Shown one piece after another: positions 1 through 8,336 of a stretch of DNA of 64,000 nucleotides (position 1 is the first letter of the stretch; the number at the start of each line of letters is the position of its first letter). Location: contig CBDDCC010000017.1 in the NCBI GenBank assembly GCA_965225935.1, positions 25,752 to 89,751 of the forward strand, written 5' to 3'. The stretch comes from CALJXB01 sp965225935 (GTDB lineage: Bacteria > Pseudomonadota > Alphaproteobacteria > Kiloniellales > JAKSDN01). The notes beneath the pieces were generated by a model. It was not told where the DNA came from. It made no database searches and was given only the letters and a program-made list of their open reading frames with translations. A program made the position numbers and the translations under genes.

Positions 1-744
1 GGCGCGCATGGTGCCGACCCGGGACTGGATGATGGGGATCTCCTGGATCGACTCGTTGACGAGGCTGAGGGCCTCCTCCAGGCGCGCCGTGTCGACCGAG
101 CCCGGCGTGGTATCGGCCGTGCTGGCGAGGTAGAGGCCGCGCAGCAGGGTCTCGAAGCCGCTCTCGTCGGCGCTCACGCCGTACTCGACCAGGATGTCGT
201 CGTCGATGCGGGCGGTCAGGTTGGACTGGTTGCCCTGGTAGTAGCCCATGTTGGCGACCACCGGGTTCGCCGGATCGTAGGAGGCGTGGTCCGGGTCGAA
301 GTTGGCGAGATCCACCGGCGGCCGGTCGATCACCGTGCCGCCGAGGAGGTAGCGGTCGTCCACCTCCGTGTTCAGCAGGCTGACCACCTCGTCGAGCATG
401 ATGGAGGCGTTCTCGTTCACCGCAGAGACTTCGGCGTTGGTGGCGTTCAGCGCCTGGACCAGCAGCGTGCGCACCTTGCTGGCCACGTCGAAGGTGGCGG
501 ACACGGTGGTCTCGATGCTGGACAGCCTGAGCTCGGTGAGCTGGATGTTGGAGAGGTAGCTGTCGACGGTCTGGTTCAGGTTTTCCAGGCTGATCAGCCG
601 GTGGGCGTCGAGGGCGAGGCCCATGTAGTCCGAGCTCGCCTTGCCGCTGGAGGCCTGATAGTTGACCCTTTCCCACTCGGCCTGGGTCCGCATCTGCTGC
701 GACAGGCTGAGCTGCTGGGTGGCGAAGGTCGCGACGCGGATCAT
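1..744 (-). CDS. flgL: Flagellar hook-filament junction protein FlgL (3' end cut by window)
   Basis: FlgL (HAP3) joins the hook, through FlgK, to the flagellin filament outside the cell. Reading the minus strand from the ATG at 744 gives 248 codons with no stop before the window edge. The N-terminus starts MIRVATF and has the flagellin-type amphipathic helix pattern, with QQLSLSQQM and YQASSGK, then the conserved LLGGT near residue 130. A GGGGAG lies 7 bases before the ATG. The gene starts 12 bases after the flgK stop, so the two are co-transcribed. Flagellin is ruled out by the position after flgK and the FlgL-like N-terminus. The C-terminal D0 helix is outside the window. Confidence 0.9.
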   Translation of the reverse strand, partial: MIRVATFATQQLSLSQQMRTQAEWERVNYQASSGKASSDYMGLALDAHRLISLENLNQTVDSYLSNIQLTELRLSSIETTVSATFDVASKVRTLLVQALNATNAEVSAVNENASIMLDEVVSLLNTEVDDRYLLGGTVIDRPPVDLANFDPDHASYDPANPVVANMGYYQGNQSNLTARIDDDILVEYGVSADESGFETLLRGLYLASTADTTPGSVDTARLEEALSLVNESIQEIPIIQSRVGTMRA

Positions 745-756
745 CCCAGCTCTCCC

Positions 757-2559
757 CTATCGCAAGATGCCGTTCAGCACGTCGAACAGCTCTTCGGTGG
801 CGCTGATCACCTGGGCCGCTGCGGCGTAGGCGTTCTGGAAGACGATCATGTTGCCCAGTTCCTCGTCGATGTTGACGCCGCTGTCGGACTGCAGGCGGAA
901 CGAGAGCTGATCGAACACCGAGCGGCGGAACTCCACCTCGGTCTCGCTCTGGGAGGCCCGGATCGAGTTCGAGGTGATGATGTCGGTGCCGTAGCCGGTC
1001 AGGCTGGTGAAGGCCGGCCCCATGCCGCCGGCGGCGGCGAAGGTGAGCTTGTCGCCGAAGCGGTCGGCCATGGCCTGGATCACGCTGGAATCGCCCGCGC
1101 TCACCGCCGGCGCGCCCACGGCCGGCGCGGAGCCGCCGGTGGCGCTGTTGAGCGGCCCGCGGGTCAGCAGGCGCTGATCGGCCGCGATGTCCGGACGAAC
1201 CTGGATGATGTTGGCGATCCCGGTGATCGGATCGCCGGAGGAGTTGGCCGTGGTGACGAAAAGGTCGTTCAGGCCGAAGTAGTTGGCGAAGCCCTCGTAG
1301 GTCGTGAGGCCGTCGGTGTGGGTGACCGTGTTGGCGCCCAGGTCGGCCACGGCGATGCCGTGGGTCGGGTCGTCGGCGCCGATGGAGAGCGGACCGCCGG
1401 CCGAGGTGGAGGCGCTCGCGAAGCCGGCCAGGTTGGCGTCGATCAGTCCCTCGATGGCGGAGACGGTGTAGTTGCCGGCGGCTATGTCGTAGTAGGCGGC
1501 GAAGTCCCCGTTGGCGTCCACCACGCCGATGCGCACGTCGGAGGAGAAGCTGATGGTGTCGGCGGCCGGGTTGGCGAAGCTGCGGCTGCCGGTCAGCGTG
1601 TTGGCGGGAGGCAGGCCGGCGCCTTGGTTGTGGATCCGGTTGAGCTCGTCGCGCAGCATCTCGGTCAGGCGATCGAGCTCTTCCTGCATGGCCGGCAGGA
1701 CGTCGTCGCGCAGCTCCACCAGTCCGGCGATCTCGCCGCTGGGGATGGTGTTGGTGATGTCGGTCCCCAGGACGAAGATGCCGTCGATCCCGGCGGGGTA
1801 GCTGATGCCGGCGTCGAGCTGGGCCGCGGCGGTGTGGGTCATGGTCTGGGCCTGGCTGTCGGCCAGGATCTGCCCGTTTGGCATCATGACCACGAGCTCG
1901 CCCGTGGTTCTGGTGAAGGTCTGGACCCCGATCTGCTCGGACAGGGTCCGCACCGCCTGGTCCCTTTGGTCCTCGAGATCCGCCGTCGGCTGCCCCGCGG
2001 CGATGCCCCGGACGATGTCGGTGTTCATCTTGGCGATCGCCTCGAGCTGGCCGTTGACGATCTGCAGCTTCACTTCGATGTCCTGGTCGGCCTGGGTGCG
2101 CAGGCTCTGAATCTCGTTGCTCATCTCGTTGAGCTGCAGCGCGACGGACACCGCCTGGTTCACCGTGTCGATCTGCCGCGGCAGGCTCTCCGGCGTCGTG
2201 GCGAGCTCCTGCAGGGAGCTGCTCAGGTCGCTGAGCCGCGCGCTGATCGAATTGTTGCTGTCCGGCTGGCCGTAGAGGTCCTGGATGCGCTGGAAGAAGG
2301 TGGTCTTGACTTCGATGGCCTTGAGGGCCGAGAGCGACTGGTTGGTCTCGCCCACCAGGTAGCTATCGACGTTGCGCGTCAGGTCGGACAGCTTGACGCC
2401 GGCCGCGGTGCCGTCGAGCGTGACGGTCTCGGCCTGGGCGACCTTCCGGGTGTAGCCCTCGGTATTGGCGTTGGACACGTTGCCGGAGATGACCCGCAAC
2501 GCGGCCTGGTTCGCCTGGAGGCCGGAAAGCGCCGAAAAGAGCGACAGGGAAAGAGACAT
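757..2559 (-). CDS. flgK: Flagellar hook-associated protein FlgK
   Basis: FlgK (HAP1) is the first junction protein between hook and filament and is exported by the flagellar type III apparatus. The 600 residues carry the axial-protein N-terminus (FSALSGLQANQAALRVISGN, then VSNANTEGYTRK at about 28-39), a long variable middle and a C-terminal helix with NMIVFQNAYAAAAQVIS. The length fits alphaproteobacterial FlgK. It lies between flgN, its dedicated chaperone gene, and flgL, all leftward. The ribosome site is weak, and the gene is probably translated from the flgI-flgJ-flgN-flgK-flgL transcript. Confidence 0.95.
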   Translation of the reverse strand: MSLSLSLFSALSGLQANQAALRVISGNVSNANTEGYTRKVAQAETVTLDGTAAGVKLSDLTRNVDSYLVGETNQSLSALKAIEVKTTFFQRIQDLYGQPDSNNSISARLSDLSSSLQELATTPESLPRQIDTVNQAVSVALQLNEMSNEIQSLRTQADQDIEVKLQIVNGQLEAIAKMNTDIVRGIAAGQPTADLEDQRDQAVRTLSEQIGVQTFTRTTGELVVMMPNGQILADSQAQTMTHTAAAQLDAGISYPAGIDGIFVLGTDITNTIPSGEIAGLVELRDDVLPAMQEELDRLTEMLRDELNRIHNQGAGLPPANTLTGSRSFANPAADTISFSSDVRIGVVDANGDFAAYYDIAAGNYTVSAIEGLIDANLAGFASASTSAGGPLSIGADDPTHGIAVADLGANTVTHTDGLTTYEGFANYFGLNDLFVTTANSSGDPITGIANIIQVRPDIAADQRLLTRGPLNSATGGSAPAVGAPAVSAGDSSVIQAMADRFGDKLTFAAAGGMGPAFTSLTGYGTDIITSNSIRASQSETEVEFRRSVFDQLSFRLQSDSGVNIDEELGNMIVFQNAYAAAAQVISATEELFDVLNGILR

Positions 2560-2583
2560 GTCCGGGGTCTCGGCTGCTCCGGC

Positions 2584-3021
2584 CTAGAGGCGCTGGTCCA
2601 CGGCGATCGAGACCGGCTGGGGACCGCTGCCGGCCTCGTTGGCGCCGCTGGCCGAGTAGCCGTTCTGCTGGTGCTGGCTCTTCTCCACCTCGCGCACGAC
2701 GAGCTGCAGGATCCGGTCGGTGGTCTCACGGGCGCCCCTCAGCGCCCGCTCGTTGCGGCCCAGGGCCTCCTGGAAGGCCTCTGCGGCGCTGCCGAACTCG
2801 GCCCGCGTCTCGCTGTCGAGGGCCGCGGGCAGGGCGCCGTCTTCCTTGAGCGCGCGGACCTGGGCCTCGTAGGCGGAGGCGAGCGCGATCTTGTCGCGCT
2901 GCAGCTCCTGGATGGCCGAGGGCTTGGCGCTGCGCAGCAGCTCCGTCTCGCGCTCCATGACCGCGACCAGGCGCGCCATGGTTTCGAGCAGCTCCGCCGG
3001 GCTTGCGCTCTCGCTCATCAC
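2584..3021 (-). CDS. flgN: FlgN-like flagellar export chaperone
   Basis: This is a 145-residue, mostly helical acidic protein. FlgN binds the C-termini of FlgK and FlgL in the cytoplasm and delivers them to the export gate. The call rests on the long coiled-coil helix (ELLETMARLVAVMERETELL), the family-like C-terminal segment ending in PVSIAVDQRL, and the position directly upstream of flgK. The start overlaps the flgJ stop by four bases (ATGA), showing translational coupling. FlgN sequences diverge widely, so assignment relies partly on context. Confidence 0.8.
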   Translation of the reverse strand: MMSESASPAELLETMARLVAVMERETELLRSAKPSAIQELQRDKIALASAYEAQVRALKEDGALPAALDSETRAEFGSAAEAFQEALGRNERALRGARETTDRILQLVVREVEKSQHQQNGYSASGANEAGSGPQPVSIAVDQRL

Positions 3022-3350
3022 TCGATCTCCTGTAGCTTGAGGATTTCCCGCTGCACGTTGTCGGCGATACCGAGCCCGCCCGCCTCGGCGATGGCGTTGC
3101 CGTACTCCTGCACCATGAGCGAACGGTAGATCGCCTCGCTGGAGCCGCCGCCGAAGGGCCCGTCGGTGCGCAGGTTCTCGAACATGGGGGCCAGCATCTG
3201 GGCCAGGAACATGGCCTCGAACTCTTCGGCCAGCGCCCGCGCCTGTGAGGGGTCGGCGGGCGACCCGGCGCCGGGGCGGGCGGCCGGTCCGGCGGCGGCG
3301 TCGGGCTGGCCGACGCTGCGCAGCAGCAGATCCTGGATGGCGGCGTTCAT
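3018..3350 (-). CDS. flgJ: Rod-binding protein FlgJ, single-domain form
   Basis: The 110-residue protein matches only the N-terminal rod-capping domain of FlgJ (EEFEAMFLAQMLAPMFENL, then YRSLMVQEYGNAIAEAGGLGIAD). The C-terminal muramidase domain of enterobacterial FlgJ is absent, as is usual in alphaproteobacteria, so another hydrolase must open the wall for the rod. A Pro/Ala/Gly linker occupies residues 14-35. The start codon shares one base with the flgI stop (TGATG) and the stop overlaps the flgN start. A larger frame continuing upstream is only an artefact of reading through flgI. Confidence 0.88.
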   Translation of the reverse strand: MNAAIQDLLLRSVGQPDAAAGPAARPGAGSPADPSQARALAEEFEAMFLAQMLAPMFENLRTDGPFGGGSSEAIYRSLMVQEYGNAIAEAGGLGIADNVQREILKLQEIE

Positions 3351-4507
3351 CACAGCACCTCGATCTCGGCTTGCAGGGCGCCGGCGGCCTTGATCGCCTG
3401 CAGGATGGTGATCATGTCGCGGGGGCCCACGCCGAGGGCGTTCAGGCCGTTCACCAGCTCTTCCAGGCTGACGCCGCTGGGCAGCACGGCCAGACGCCGG
3501 TTGTCGTCCTCGTCGACCTCGATGTTGGTGCGGTCCACGACCTCCGTCTCGCCGGTGGTGGAGAAGGGCGTCGGCTGGCTCACCTGGGGGGTTTCGGTGA
3601 TGCGGATGGTCAGGTTGCCCTGGGCGATGGCGACGGTGCTGATCCGCACGGCCTCGCCCATGACGATGACCCCCGAGCGCTCGTCGATGACGACCCGGGC
3701 GATCTGGTCCGTGCGCACGCGGAGCTGCTCGATATCGGTCAGCATGGCGACCGTGTTGCCCTGGTAGCGGGGCGGGACGGTCACCAGCACCGTGCCGGGG
3801 TCGACCGGCTGGGCGGCGGTGCCGCCGATGGTCTGGTTGATGGCCTGGGCGACGTGCCGGGCGGTGGTGAAGTCCGGGTTGCGCAGCGTCACCTTGACGC
3901 TTTCCAGCTTCTGCAGGTCGAAGGCGATCTCTCGCTCGATGATGGCGCCGTTGGCGATGCGGCCGGCGGTCGGGATGCCCTTGGTGACGCTTTGGGCGTC
4001 GCCCTCGGCGCTGAAGCCGGCGACGGCGATGGGCCCTTGCGAGACGGCGTAGACCTCGCCGTCGGCGGCCAGCAGCGGCGTCACCAGGAGGGTGCCGCCC
4101 AGAAGGCTCTCGGCGGTGCCGATGGCGGAGACCGAGACGTCGATCCGGGTGCCCTGGCGGGCGAAGGGCGGCAGGTTGGCCGTAATCATGACCGCCGCCA
4201 CGTTGTCGGTCTCCAGATCCTCGTCCCGGGCGTTGACGCCCAGGCGCTGGAGCATGCCGATCAGGCTCTCCCGGGTGAAGACGGCGCTGTCCAGGTCGTC
4301 GCCCGTGCCGTCCAGGCCGACCACAAGGCCGTAGCCGACCAGGAGGTTGTCGCGCACGCCCTCGAAGTCGGCGATGTCCTTGATGCGCGCCTGGGCCGCG
4401 GCCGTGGCGGGCAGGAGCGCCAACAGCAGCAGGGCGCCCGCGGCCAGGGCCACGGCGACGGCCGGCGTCCGGGGCCGGCGGGTCCTGCGGGTCGGGGCCT
4501 CTGCCAT
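3350..4507 (-). CDS. flgI: Flagellar P-ring protein FlgI
   Basis: FlgI forms the periplasmic P-ring bushing round the rod. The protein has a signal peptide (hydrophobic core AVALAAGALLLLALL, cleavage near AAAQA) and the highly conserved FlgI body: RIKDIADFEGVRDN, LVGYGLVVGLDGTGD, RQGTRIDVSVSAIG, and a C-terminus with LNALGVGPRDMITILQAIK. I chose the ATG at 4507, which has AGGAGG about 12 bases upstream. A GTG at 4534 is in frame but its only purine stretch is 3 bases away. It is the first gene of the leftward flgI-flgJ-flgN-flgK-flgL operon and is divergent from fliX. Confidence 0.95.
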   Translation of the reverse strand: MAEAPTRRTRRPRTPAVAVALAAGALLLLALLPATAAAQARIKDIADFEGVRDNLLVGYGLVVGLDGTGDDLDSAVFTRESLIGMLQRLGVNARDEDLETDNVAAVMITANLPPFARQGTRIDVSVSAIGTAESLLGGTLLVTPLLAADGEVYAVSQGPIAVAGFSAEGDAQSVTKGIPTAGRIANGAIIEREIAFDLQKLESVKVTLRNPDFTTARHVAQAINQTIGGTAAQPVDPGTVLVTVPPRYQGNTVAMLTDIEQLRVRTDQIARVVIDERSGVIVMGEAVRISTVAIAQGNLTIRITETPQVSQPTPFSTTGETEVVDRTNIEVDEDDNRRLAVLPSGVSLEELVNGLNALGVGPRDMITILQAIKAAGALQAEIEVL

Positions 4508-4717
4508 CTGCGTTGCGCTCCTCCTGGTGCACACTTCTCCGCCCTCTTGGATGCGAAAGGCGTGCCAAGCTTCGACTCTCCTCTAAGCAGTTGAAAGAAA
4601 GCTATATTTTGGCCCGTCCGGGCCCCGCGCGGCCGGCGTGTGGGGCGCCGCGGGGCAAGAGCCGCCGGGCCGGCGGGCAGATCTTGCCGGTCCCGGGCCG
4701 CGGCCCTTCACGGCTTG

Positions 4718-4725
4718 TTAACCCT
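4718..4725 (+). promoter_or_regulatory. Possible CtrA half-site (TTAACCCT) between flgI and fliX
   Basis: TTAACCCT lies in the divergent flgI/fliX intergenic region and differs by one base from TTAACCAT, a CtrA-binding octamer known in alphaproteobacteria. CckA, which phosphorylates CtrA through ChpT, is encoded in this window. There is no second half-site at the usual spacing, so this is a weak candidate. Confidence 0.2.
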
Positions 4726-4770
4726 ATGTGCGCACTGTGTTTTTTGTAGCGAAGTCCGTCGAAGAGCGTC

Positions 4771-5184
4771 ATGAAGATCGAAGCCCTGTCCCCCCTGCAG
4801 TCGACCACCCTGCGCCGCAAGCAAAGGGCGGGGGCCTCCGGGGGTGCCAGTTTCGCCAGCGAGCTGGCCTCCGAGGCCGGCGAGACCCAGAGCGTGAGCG
4901 GGGCGGGCGGCGTCGCCTCGATGGACTCCCTGCTGGCGCTGCAGGAGGTCTCCGACGCGCCGCTCGACCACCGCCAGGCCCAGCAGCGGGGCGAGGAGCT
5001 GCTGGCGCAGCTGGATGACTTGCGCCACGCGCTGCTGATCGGCGCCATGCCGCTCGCCCAGCTCGAGCGCCTGGCCCAGAACCTGAACAGGCGGCGCGGC
5101 GAGATCGCGGACCCGCGCCTCGCCGAGGTCGTCCAGGAGGTCGAGCTACGGGCCGCGGTCGAGCTCGCCAAGTTGGGCCACTGA
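4771..5184 (+). CDS. fliX: Flagellar assembly regulator FliX
   Basis: FliX is an alphaproteobacterial protein that, in Caulobacter, couples completion of early flagellar structures to activity of the sigma-54 activator FlbD. The 137 residues keep the family core: LLALQEVSDAP at about 54-64, QRGEELLAQLDDLRHALLIG, then DPRLAEVVQEVELRAAVELAKLGH at the C-terminus. The N-terminus is Ala/Gly rich and variable. It is divergent from flgI, a typical alphaproteobacterial arrangement. The ribosome site is poor (GAAGAGCG), so the start is the first ATG of the frame rather than one proven by RBS. Confidence 0.88.
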   Translation: MKIEALSPLQSTTLRRKQRAGASGGASFASELASEAGETQSVSGAGGVASMDSLLALQEVSDAPLDHRQAQQRGEELLAQLDDLRHALLIGAMPLAQLERLAQNLNRRRGEIADPRLAEVVQEVELRAAVELAKLGH

Positions 5185-5275
5185 GCGAAAAGTGATCGGG
5201 ACGGGCCTGGTCGTGGCCGGATTTCGTGTTTTATTTCAGATGTATGTCATTGTTCGCTTGTGTCGCTAGAGATGC

Positions 5276-5303
5276 TTGCCCTCGGACTCGAATTTCATAT
5301 ACT
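5276..5303 (+). promoter_or_regulatory. Sigma-70-type promoter for dksA
   Basis: TTGCCC (5276-5281) and TATACT (5298-5303) are separated by 16 bases and lie about 40 bases before the dksA start. The TATACT is a near-consensus -10. It would uncouple dksA from fliX. Confidence 0.5.
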
Positions 5304-5342
5304 CCCGGCCTCGAACCTGCTGTGTCGTAAAAGAGGCTAGGG

Positions 5343-5774
5343 ATGGCGAAACGAAGAAAAGGAGCTACCAACCACAAAGTCTATCGCCCCACCGAGGGCG
5401 AGGATTTCATGAATGACCGCATGATCGAGTATTTCCGCGGAAAACTGCTGGAGTGGCGGCAGGATCTGCTTCAGGAATCGAACGAAACCCTCCAGCATCT
5501 ACAGGAAAGCAGCACGGCAGAGCCCGATCTCGCGGACCGGGCGTCGCTGGAGACCGACCGCTCGCTGGAACTGCGGACCCGCGACCGGGAGCGCAAGCTC
5601 CTGGCCAAGATCGACGAGGCGCTGACCCGGATCGAGGAAGGCACCTACGGCTACTGCGAGGAGACCATGGAGCCGATCTCCATTCGGCGCCTCGAGGCGC
5701 GCCCCATCGCGACCCTCTCGATCGAGGCCCAGGAACGCCACGAGCGCATGGAGCGCACCCACCGGGACGAGTAG
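5343..5774 (+). CDS. dksA: RNA polymerase-binding transcription factor DksA
   Basis: DksA enters the RNA polymerase secondary channel and, with ppGpp, tunes rRNA and stress promoters. The 143 residues show the coiled-coil arms (ESNETLQHLQESS with PDLADRASLETDRSLELRTRDRERKL) and the DLADRAS tip. The zinc-finger region reads YGYCEETMEPISIRRLEARPIATLSIEAQERHER, in which only one of the four canonical cysteines remains. This cysteine-poor finger is typical of alphaproteobacterial DksA and should fold without zinc. The start follows AGGCTAGGG. An internal ATG at 5409 is also possible but would remove basic N-terminal residues. A terminator follows. Confidence 0.92.
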   Translation: MAKRRKGATNHKVYRPTEGEDFMNDRMIEYFRGKLLEWRQDLLQESNETLQHLQESSTAEPDLADRASLETDRSLELRTRDRERKLLAKIDEALTRIEEGTYGYCEETMEPISIRRLEARPIATLSIEAQERHERMERTHRDE

Positions 5775-5826
5775 CCCGGCCCGGCGGCCCGCGTCCCTCG
5801 CACGGACCGGGACGGTCACGCTGCAG

Positions 5827-5852
5827 GAGCCCGCCCACCGGCGGGCTCTATT
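5827..5852 (+). terminator. Rho-independent terminator after dksA
   Basis: A perfect 9-bp stem (GAGCCCGCC / GGCGGGCTC, 5827-5835 and 5840-5848) with a 4-base loop is followed by TATT. The U-tract is short, so efficiency is uncertain. Confidence 0.65.
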
Positions 5853-5982
5853 GCGTTGGTGGCCGGCGATGACCGGCCGGCCTGTCGGAAACGGACGGCG
5901 GCGGGTCGATTTCACGATTGTCAGGCGGCGGCGGCGCTGCGAAGAATTCGAAGCGAGCAAGGATCGGGGAGGCAAGGCCACC

Positions 5983-7233
5983 ATGCCCATCGAAAGCGTT
6001 CAGTCGAGATACGGCGGTAACCGGGCCCGCCAGCACGGTGCCATGGAGTACAGCGAGCCGCCCGTCGACCTGGACCGGGTGAGGCTCTACCGCCTGGGGC
6101 GCCTGCGCGACGAGCTCGAGAAGATGGACTGCGCCGGCATCCTGCTGTTCGACCAGGTCAACACCCGCTACGCCTGCGACGCCACCAACATGCAGGTCTG
6201 GTGCTCCCACTACGAGACCCGCTGCCTCTTCGTCGCCACGGACGGGCCCTCGGTGCTGTTCGACTATGCCAACCTGCCCCATCTGGCAGAGGACCTGCCG
6301 ACGGTCGACGAGTACCGCAAGATGCCGGGCTTCTACTACTTCTCAGCCGGCTCCCGGGCGGAGGAGCGCGCGCTCCAGTTCGGCGACCAGATCGCCGACC
6401 TGATGGCCAAGCACGGCGGCGGCAACAAGCGTCTCGCCGTCGACCGCCTGTCCCACCTGGGCACGGACGCCATCCGCGCCCACGGGATCGAGCTGCTGGA
6501 CGGCCTGGAGCCGGCCGAGCAGGCCCGCGCCGTCAAGTCGCCGGAGGAACTCGAGCTCATGCGCGCCTCGGTCGCGGTCTGCGAGACCGCCATGGCCGAC
6601 ATGCGCACCGCCCTCGAGCCCGGGATCACCGAGAACGCCCTCTGGGCCAAGCTGCACGAGGCCAACATCCGCCTCGGCGGCGAGTGGATCGAGACCCGCC
6701 TGCTGTCCTCGGGCCCGCGCACCAACCCCTGGTTCCGGGAGTGCTCCATGCGGGCCATCGAGAAGGGAGATTTGGTAAGCTTCGACACCGACCTGATCGG
6801 CCCCTACGGCTACTGCGCCGACATATCCCGGGCCTGGGTCTGCAGCGCCCGGCCGAGCGACGAGCAGCGCCGGCTCTACGCCAAGGCCTACGAGCAGATC
6901 CAGCACAACAAGTCGATCCTCAAGGCCGGCAAGACTTTCGGCGAGATCTCCGAGCAGGCCTGGCCGATCCCCGAGGAGTTCCGCTCCAACCGCTACACCA
7001 GCCTGATCCACGGCGTGGGCCTCGCCGACGAGTACCCCTCCCTGAAGCACTGGTCCGACTATCAGGAGCGAGGCTACGACGGGGTGCTGCAGGCGGGCAT
7101 GACGCTCTGCGTGGAATCCTTCATCGGCGCCGAGGGCGGCAAGGAGGGGGTCAAGCTGGAGGAGCAGGTCCTGGTGACCGAGGAGGGGATCGAGCAGCTC
7201 TCCAGCTATCCGCTGGAGGAGGACTGGCTCTGA
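5983..7233 (+). CDS. M24-family metalloenzyme, DddP-like (candidate DMSP lyase)
   Basis: The fold is the pita-bread M24 family (Xaa-Pro aminopeptidases), but the sequence resembles DddP, the roseobacter enzyme that cleaves dimethylsulfoniopropionate to DMS and acrylate. Shared blocks include FDQVNTRYACDATNMQVW, GEWIETRLLSSGPRTNPWF, FDTDLIGPYGYCADISRAW and LIHGVGLADEYP. The M24 metal ligands are present (two Asp in the FDTD/ADISR blocks, His in HGVGL, Glu in CVESF, Glu in LEEQV). The Asp after HGVGL and the Tyr five residues before that His match positions I recall as catalytic in DddP. The ATG at 5983 has GGGGAGG 11 bases upstream, giving 416 aa. A related peptidase or amidohydrolase without DMSP activity remains possible. 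Confidence 0.7.
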   Translation: MPIESVQSRYGGNRARQHGAMEYSEPPVDLDRVRLYRLGRLRDELEKMDCAGILLFDQVNTRYACDATNMQVWCSHYETRCLFVATDGPSVLFDYANLPHLAEDLPTVDEYRKMPGFYYFSAGSRAEERALQFGDQIADLMAKHGGGNKRLAVDRLSHLGTDAIRAHGIELLDGLEPAEQARAVKSPEELELMRASVAVCETAMADMRTALEPGITENALWAKLHEANIRLGGEWIETRLLSSGPRTNPWFRECSMRAIEKGDLVSFDTDLIGPYGYCADISRAWVCSARPSDEQRRLYAKAYEQIQHNKSILKAGKTFGEISEQAWPIPEEFRSNRYTSLIHGVGLADEYPSLKHWSDYQERGYDGVLQAGMTLCVESFIGAEGGKEGVKLEEQVLVTEEGIEQLSSYPLEEDWL

Positions 7234-7282
7234 TGCGGCGCCGGCTCCCGCGCCGCGCCCTCGCCCCGCCGAAGGGACGCGG

Positions 7283-7525
7283 TCAGGTGACCGCCTGCAG
7301 CAGGTAGCCGAACATGGCGACGAAGATGTCGGGCAGGACGCTCAGGAAGTAGACGATCGCGAGCCACAGCAGAGCGCAGCTCGCGACCACGGCGAGAAAG
7401 GTCTTCTTCGGCGTCCATTTCTGCCCGTCGTCGCCCGAGACCACCCCCAGCTTCTCGCCGTGCAGGCTCAGATTCAGGTCGGGTGGCGGCGTTCGGCGGG
7501 CAGCCTGTGACCCCAGCCTCAACAT
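7283..7525 (-). CDS. Small single-pass membrane protein, unknown function
   Basis: The 80-residue protein has a polar N-terminal half (LNLSLHGEKLGVVSGDDGQKW) and one hydrophobic helix at about 42-72 (FLAVVASCALLWLAIVYFLSVL), so probably a cytoplasmic N-terminus and a membrane anchor. GGAG lies 7 bases before the ATG at 7525, which supports the start. A larger frame extending to 7906 has no comparable support. It is divergent from the TPR protein gene at 7779 and convergent with the DddP-like gene. I do not recognise the family. Confidence 0.65.
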   Translation of the reverse strand: MLRLGSQAARRTPPPDLNLSLHGEKLGVVSGDDGQKWTPKKTFLAVVASCALLWLAIVYFLSVLPDIFVAMFGYLLQAVT

Positions 7526-7553
7526 GGCCAGTCTCCCCCCAGAGACCATCGGA

Positions 7554-7572
7554 GTGACGGGCGCGCCGTCAC
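7554..7572. promoter_or_regulatory. Perfect palindrome between divergent genes (possible operator)
   Basis: GTGACGG-GCGCG-CCGTCAC is a 7-5-7 perfect dyad located 28 bases upstream of the small membrane-protein start and in the shared region with the TPR gene. No poly-T follows, so an operator is more likely than a terminator. Confidence 0.35.
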
Positions 7573-7778
7573 ACAGGGGAATTGGAAGGCATCCCTTGCC
7601 TCCTGGCCAGACGAACCTGCGTATAGGGGCTCTGCAAAAATCGCGAGTGATTCGAAAAGCTTCTGGGTCGCGGCTAATCCCTGCGGTGAATTGGCTTCCC
7701 GTGTGATAAACAATCCTCAGCGCCCCTGGTGCCCTTTTTGTGCTAGGGGGTGCCAGCTTGCCCTCGGGACCCCGGACG

Positions 7779-8336
7779 ATGCCTTTCAAGCTGCCCAAAC
7801 TGCTGTTCCTGGCCCTCGGCCTGGCCGCGGCAGGGCTCGTGCTGCTGGTCCTGACCATGGGGCGGCCGCGCCTGCCCGAGGACTGCCTGAGCGCCAACGC
7901 CGCCATGCAGGCCGAGGACTACAACCTGGCTATCGACCACTATCTGCTGTGCATCGAGACGGGCGAGTTGCCCGAAGTCGCCGAGGCGGCCGTCTACTAC
8001 GCCCTGGGCCAGGCCTATTCCGCCAAGGGCAACCTCCACCAGGCCATCGAGGACTACGGCGAGGCCATCCGCCTCGATCCGGGCCACGCCTGGGCCTACA
8101 ACAACCGATGCTGGAGCCAGGCCCTGCTGCGCCAAGCCAGCGCGGCGCTCGAGGACTGCGAGGCGGCGCTCAGGCTGCTGCCCGATCAGCCTGAGATCCT
8201 CGACAGCCGGGCGCTCGCCTTCTGGCTCCTGGAGGAGCGCGACAGAGCCCGCCGGGATCTGGAGCGCGCCCGCCAGCTCGACCCCTCACTGCCGGACTGG
8301 CAGCAGCGCTTCCGCGAGTTCGAGGGGCTCTTCTAG
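7779..8336 (+). CDS. Membrane-anchored TPR protein
   Basis: The 185-residue protein has an N-terminal hydrophobic anchor (LLFLALGLAAAGLVLLVL, about residues 7-24) followed by tandem TPR helices: YNLAIDHYLLCIETGEL, AAVYYALGQAYSAKGNLHQAIEDYGEAIRLDPGHAWAY and further repeats to the C-terminus. It probably scaffolds protein contacts at the inner membrane or in the periplasm. The ATG at 7779 puts the hydrophobic segment at the N-terminus; a GTG at 7740 would add 13 residues. It resembles the TPR protein at 62285 (shared spacing of ED/DY..AI.L and the AAVYY motif), so the two are probable paralogues. Confidence 0.78.
   Translation: MPFKLPKLLFLALGLAAAGLVLLVLTMGRPRLPEDCLSANAAMQAEDYNLAIDHYLLCIETGELPEVAEAAVYYALGQAYSAKGNLHQAIEDYGEAIRLDPGHAWAYNNRCWSQALLRQASAALEDCEAALRLLPDQPEILDSRALAFWLLEERDRARRDLERARQLDPSLPDWQQRFREFEGLF

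Noticed and set aside
286..3129. A 947-codon open frame on the plus strand opposite flgK and flgN
   Set aside because: It is the antisense of flgK, flgN and part of flgJ, Arg/Gly/His rich with no ribosome site. High GC leaves few stops in such frames.
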